In this document: piece by piece, positions 61,926 to 64,000 of the stretch
Numbering within the stretch: position 1 is the stretch's first letter
Layout of the letters: each line of letters opens with the position of its first letter
DNA from: Marinicauda salina
GTDB taxonomy: Bacteria; Pseudomonadota; Alphaproteobacteria; Caulobacterales; Maricaulaceae
Length of the DNA stretch: 64,000 bases
Direction of reading: 5' to 3'
Assembly (NCBI RefSeq): GCF_003122085.1
Contig: NZ_QEXV01000001.1
Span: 744,001-808,000 of the forward strand
The notes under the pieces: model-generated
What the model was told of the DNA's origin: nothing
Databases searched by the model: none
Seen by the model: only the letters and a program-made list of their open reading frames with translations
Program-made: the position numbers and the translations under genes

Positions 61926-62845
61926 GGCGTGCATGCATCCGCAACCTTCTGGATCGTAACCTCCAACGGAGTGGTCGCGCGCCAGCCCAGCGTTTCTCGC
62001 GCCCGGTCGACATTGAGGACACTGTAGGGCAGATCGAAGGATCGGGCAGGTTCCCGCCTCACATCGAGCGTCGTTCCGAGCGTGGCTTCGACGGCGTCCA
62101 CCACTTCCAGCTCGCTCAACCCGTGACCGGATCCGATGTTGAAGACGCCTGAGAACACCTGGTCGTCGCGTATCTGCTCGACGAGAAAGCTGGCCAAGTC
62201 ATCAGCGTCGAAATAGTCGCGCCTATTGCGCCCCTCGCCGAATATGGTGAGCGGCCGGCCTGTCTTCGCCGCAGCGACAGCGGCGGAAACAAGCCCGTGC
62301 GATGTGTTCAGCTGCCACCGCCCCACCGGGTTGCCTAGGCGCAAGACCTCGATCCGCGCACCGAACGTCGTATGAAAGTAAGACAATAAATCCTCGACCA
62401 GCTTCTTGCCGAGGCCGTACGGGGTGACGGGCATGGTAGGCGCGTCTTCCGAGATCGGAGCGGAATGATTACGCCCATAGATCTGGCCGCCGCTCGACAG
62501 ATAGATCAGGTTTGCGGCGGGATTAAGCGCGAAGAGGCGCTCGGCGAATGCGCACGCGTCGATGAGGTTGGTTTCGATCTCGCCTCTCGGGCCGTCGATC
62601 TGGCTGGCCGGGCGCGAGCGATGTGCGAAATATACCACCGAGTCAGCCGATCGCAGCACCTCGGAAATCTCGGGCGCGCCTGCGAGCACGCCTCTGACGG
62701 ACGGTGCGTTGGTGGACAGGAATTTCAGGTCGGGATTCGGAGATATGCTCTGGCCTTCGAGTCCGGCCCGCTGGATCGCTTCGCAAAAATGGCGGCCGAT
62801 GAAGCCAGTGCCGCCGACCATAACGACTCTCGGCTGCGCGACCAC
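61922..62845 (-). CDS. NAD-dependent sugar epimerase/dehydratase
   Basis: 307 residues. The NAD motif GGTGFIGRHFCEAIQ lies near residue 12. A SDR-type YLSSGGQIYG precedes the catalytic YGLGKKL near 143. VLRLGNPVGRWQLNTSHGLVSA and FDADDLASFLV follow. It belongs to the extended SDR family that modifies nucleotide sugars, close to GalE/WbpP-like enzymes, but the exact substrate cannot be assigned. Its stop overlaps the permease start, so glycan modification and export are coupled. Confidence 0.85.
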   Translation of the reverse strand: MVAQPRVVMVGGTGFIGRHFCEAIQRAGLEGQSISPNPDLKFLSTNAPSVRGVLAGAPEISEVLRSADSVVYFAHRSRPASQIDGPRGEIETNLIDACAFAERLFALNPAANLIYLSSGGQIYGRNHSAPISEDAPTMPVTPYGLGKKLVEDLLSYFHTTFGARIEVLRLGNPVGRWQLNTSHGLVSAAVAAAKTGRPLTIFGEGRNRRDYFDADDLASFLVEQIRDDQVFSGVFNIGSGHGLSELEVVDAVEATLGTTLDVRREPARSFDLPYSVLNVDRARETLGWRATTPLEVTIQKVADACTP

Positions 62846-62856
62846 GATGCTCTTTC

Positions 62857-63855
62857 CTATTGCGTCTGCGATCGAGCGCCGGAGGTGTGTCCCTCAAGCT
62901 TATCGATCCGATTTCCCAGCTCGCCGACCGTTCGTTCAAGATGCTCGATCACGCGGGCTTCATTGCCGCTTTCCCGCTCGGCCTGGCGCATCAGCTCGTT
63001 GAGTTCGCGCCGAATCGCGAACACTCGATCATGAAGCGGATCGACGTCTTTCAGAAGCGAGCTTTCGCAGCGATCTAGGCGTTCGTGGGTTGAGCGGAGC
63101 TTTGCCGCCAGGTCGTCATGGCGCTCTGCGATCTGGTTGAGGCCGCCCTGGAGCTGATCGCTTGTCCGCTGGTGGTCGTCCGAGACCCGCTGGATCTGCC
63201 GGCTGAGCGAGTCGATTTCGCCATGCAGCGTCTCTCCGTACCGCGCCGCATCTTCACGCGTTCGCCCGAGAATTTCGTTCTTGCTGGCTTCTATCCGCTC
63301 CTCCATTTCGGCGTCCAGGCGCAAAACCCTTGCATTCAGATCGCCTACTCTTTGCTCAAGGGTCTCCCGAAGCGCATCCAATTTCTGGCGGTGGCCTTGA
63401 CTCTTCGACTGGTAGCTCTGCGCCAAGCGGTCTTCCACTTGTCGGATCTGCTCCTCCATTTCCGCACCAAGCTTCGAGACGTCCAGCAAGACCCGCCCCA
63501 GCTCTTCGCGAACTCCGAGAATTTCGCGCGATCTATCGTTCATCATCGTGCGCATATAGCTCAGGAGAAGTGCGAGCGTAAGCAGGGCGCTGATCACGAT
63601 GAGGGCGACGGCCCCAGCGAGCACGTGCTCGGTGAAGATCGTTGTCGAGCCGGCCGCGACGGCAGCAATTAACGAGACCCAGAACAAGCGTGTGCGCGGC
63701 GACAGGCCATGGCGAAAAGTCCAGACGCTGAAATCAAGGATGGACCCGGCCGGAGAGCCTGAACGGCGAAGGCCTGCCAAACGTCGTCTCAAACCGCTCG
63801 CGGCTCTAGAGGGCATGCGGTGGGCTCCGAGCAGCCGATGTCTCAGTCCTGCCAT
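62857..63855 (-). CDS. Two-helix membrane protein with long coiled coil
   Basis: 332 residues from ATG 63855 after a GGAGCAAC site; an in-frame start at 63933 would overlap the next gene. A basic front (GLRHRLLGAHRM) precedes two membrane helices (about 57-75 and 80-102). After these comes a very long coiled coil (about 110-325) with heptad Leu/Ile pattern, for example LGRVLLDVSKLGAEMEEQIR and SRQIQRVSDDHQRTSDQLQG. The end is acidic-polar. It resembles no family I know; a scaffold for the export complex is possible. Confidence 0.65.
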   Translation of the reverse strand: MAGLRHRLLGAHRMPSRAASGLRRRLAGLRRSGSPAGSILDFSVWTFRHGLSPRTRLFWVSLIAAVAAGSTTIFTEHVLAGAVALIVISALLTLALLLSYMRTMMNDRSREILGVREELGRVLLDVSKLGAEMEEQIRQVEDRLAQSYQSKSQGHRQKLDALRETLEQRVGDLNARVLRLDAEMEERIEASKNEILGRTREDAARYGETLHGEIDSLSRQIQRVSDDHQRTSDQLQGGLNQIAERHDDLAAKLRSTHERLDRCESSLLKDVDPLHDRVFAIRRELNELMRQAERESGNEARVIEHLERTVGELGNRIDKLEGHTSGARSQTQ

Positions 63856-63895
63856 CAGTTTGTTGCTCCGCTCGCGGTTCGTCCGGCGTCCCGTG

Positions 63896-64000
63896 TCATT
63901 CTTCTTGTAAGGCGACGGCTTCCTCAAGCGCACGCTCGACTTCGTTGGCTAGAAGCGGTGCGAGGCTCCGTGAATAGGTGGCGCTTAGGTGATGAGGGTC
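63896..64000 (-). CDS. C-terminal end of a probable SGNH/O-acyltransferase, partial
   Basis: Only the last 34 residues lie in the window; the gene continues beyond it. The sequence begins DPHHLSATYSRSLAPLLANE, which matches the DxxHLS catalytic end (Asp and His) of SGNH hydrolases and the SGNH domain of acyltransferase-3 proteins. It then ends VERALEEAVALQEE. In a polysaccharide locus such a protein would acylate the exported glycan; this is an inference from a short piece. Confidence 0.5.
   Translation of the reverse strand, partial: DPHHLSATYSRSLAPLLANEVERALEEAVALQEE

Overview
The window is a high-GC, densely packed chromosomal segment of an alphaproteobacterium, most likely a marine relative of the Maricaulales/Caulobacterales (Hyphomonadaceae-like). 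The evidence is gene content: a three-part proton-translocating transhydrogenase, GapR, CpdR, COQ9, a large TonB-dependent receptor and alphaproteobacterial house-keeping genes. Genes are often 3-10 bp apart or overlap. There are no rRNA genes, CRISPR arrays or recognisable insertion sequences. One tRNA gene (tRNA-Val, GAC) is present.

Layout. 1-3 kb: transhydrogenase operon (pntA 5'-truncated by the window edge) with two unidentified small exported or membrane proteins between its subunits. 3-9 kb: hydrolase, methyltransferase, DksA-like protein, DinB protein, DUF1499 protein, a NatAB-type ABC exporter and rpsU. 9-19.8 kb: COQ9, purEK, a diguanylate cyclase, gapR, a lipoprotein hydrolase, TPR protein, HAD phosphatase, rpmJ, lytic transglycosylase, MFS transporter, motA and an acidic heptad-repeat lipoprotein. 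20-28 kb: mnmC, tRNA-Val, a TonB-dependent receptor followed by an S9 peptidase (probably peptide scavenging), then cpdR. 28-37.7 kb: formylglutamate amidohydrolase, XRE regulator, a histidinol-phosphatase-like enzyme, an exported methyltransferase-like lipoprotein, hsp20 with a probable ROSE thermometer, nadE, a pentapeptide-repeat protein, a RibD lacking its reductase domain, and gpmA.

37.8-64 kb is largely a cell-surface region. It makes sugar precursors (kdsD, phosphomannomutase, galE, galU, ugd, glmS, a GDP-mannose pyrophosphorylase fused to an AGE-type isomerase, rmlB, rmlD). It holds an ABC-2 polysaccharide exporter whose ATPase and permease genes are separated, a sulfotransferase-like protein, an NAD-dependent epimerase, a two-helix membrane protein with a long coiled coil, and the end of a probable SGNH/O-acyltransferase. 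Embedded in it are two tandem trimeric autotransporter adhesins (YadA type) that share an apparently identical stretch of about 1.38 kb. Several parts of this region (glmS, the unique head of adhesin 1, the adhesin 2 upstream region, the sulfotransferase-like gene) are visibly AT-richer than the rest, which suggests a mosaic, partly acquired surface locus.

Most notable: a ROSE-like RNA thermometer joined to an RpoH-like promoter in front of hsp20; an rpsU whose conserved N-terminus coincides with an AUC codon; the duplicated adhesins; the GDP-mannose/AGE fusion; and the truncated RibD. Everything here comes from reading the sequence; no database search was run.
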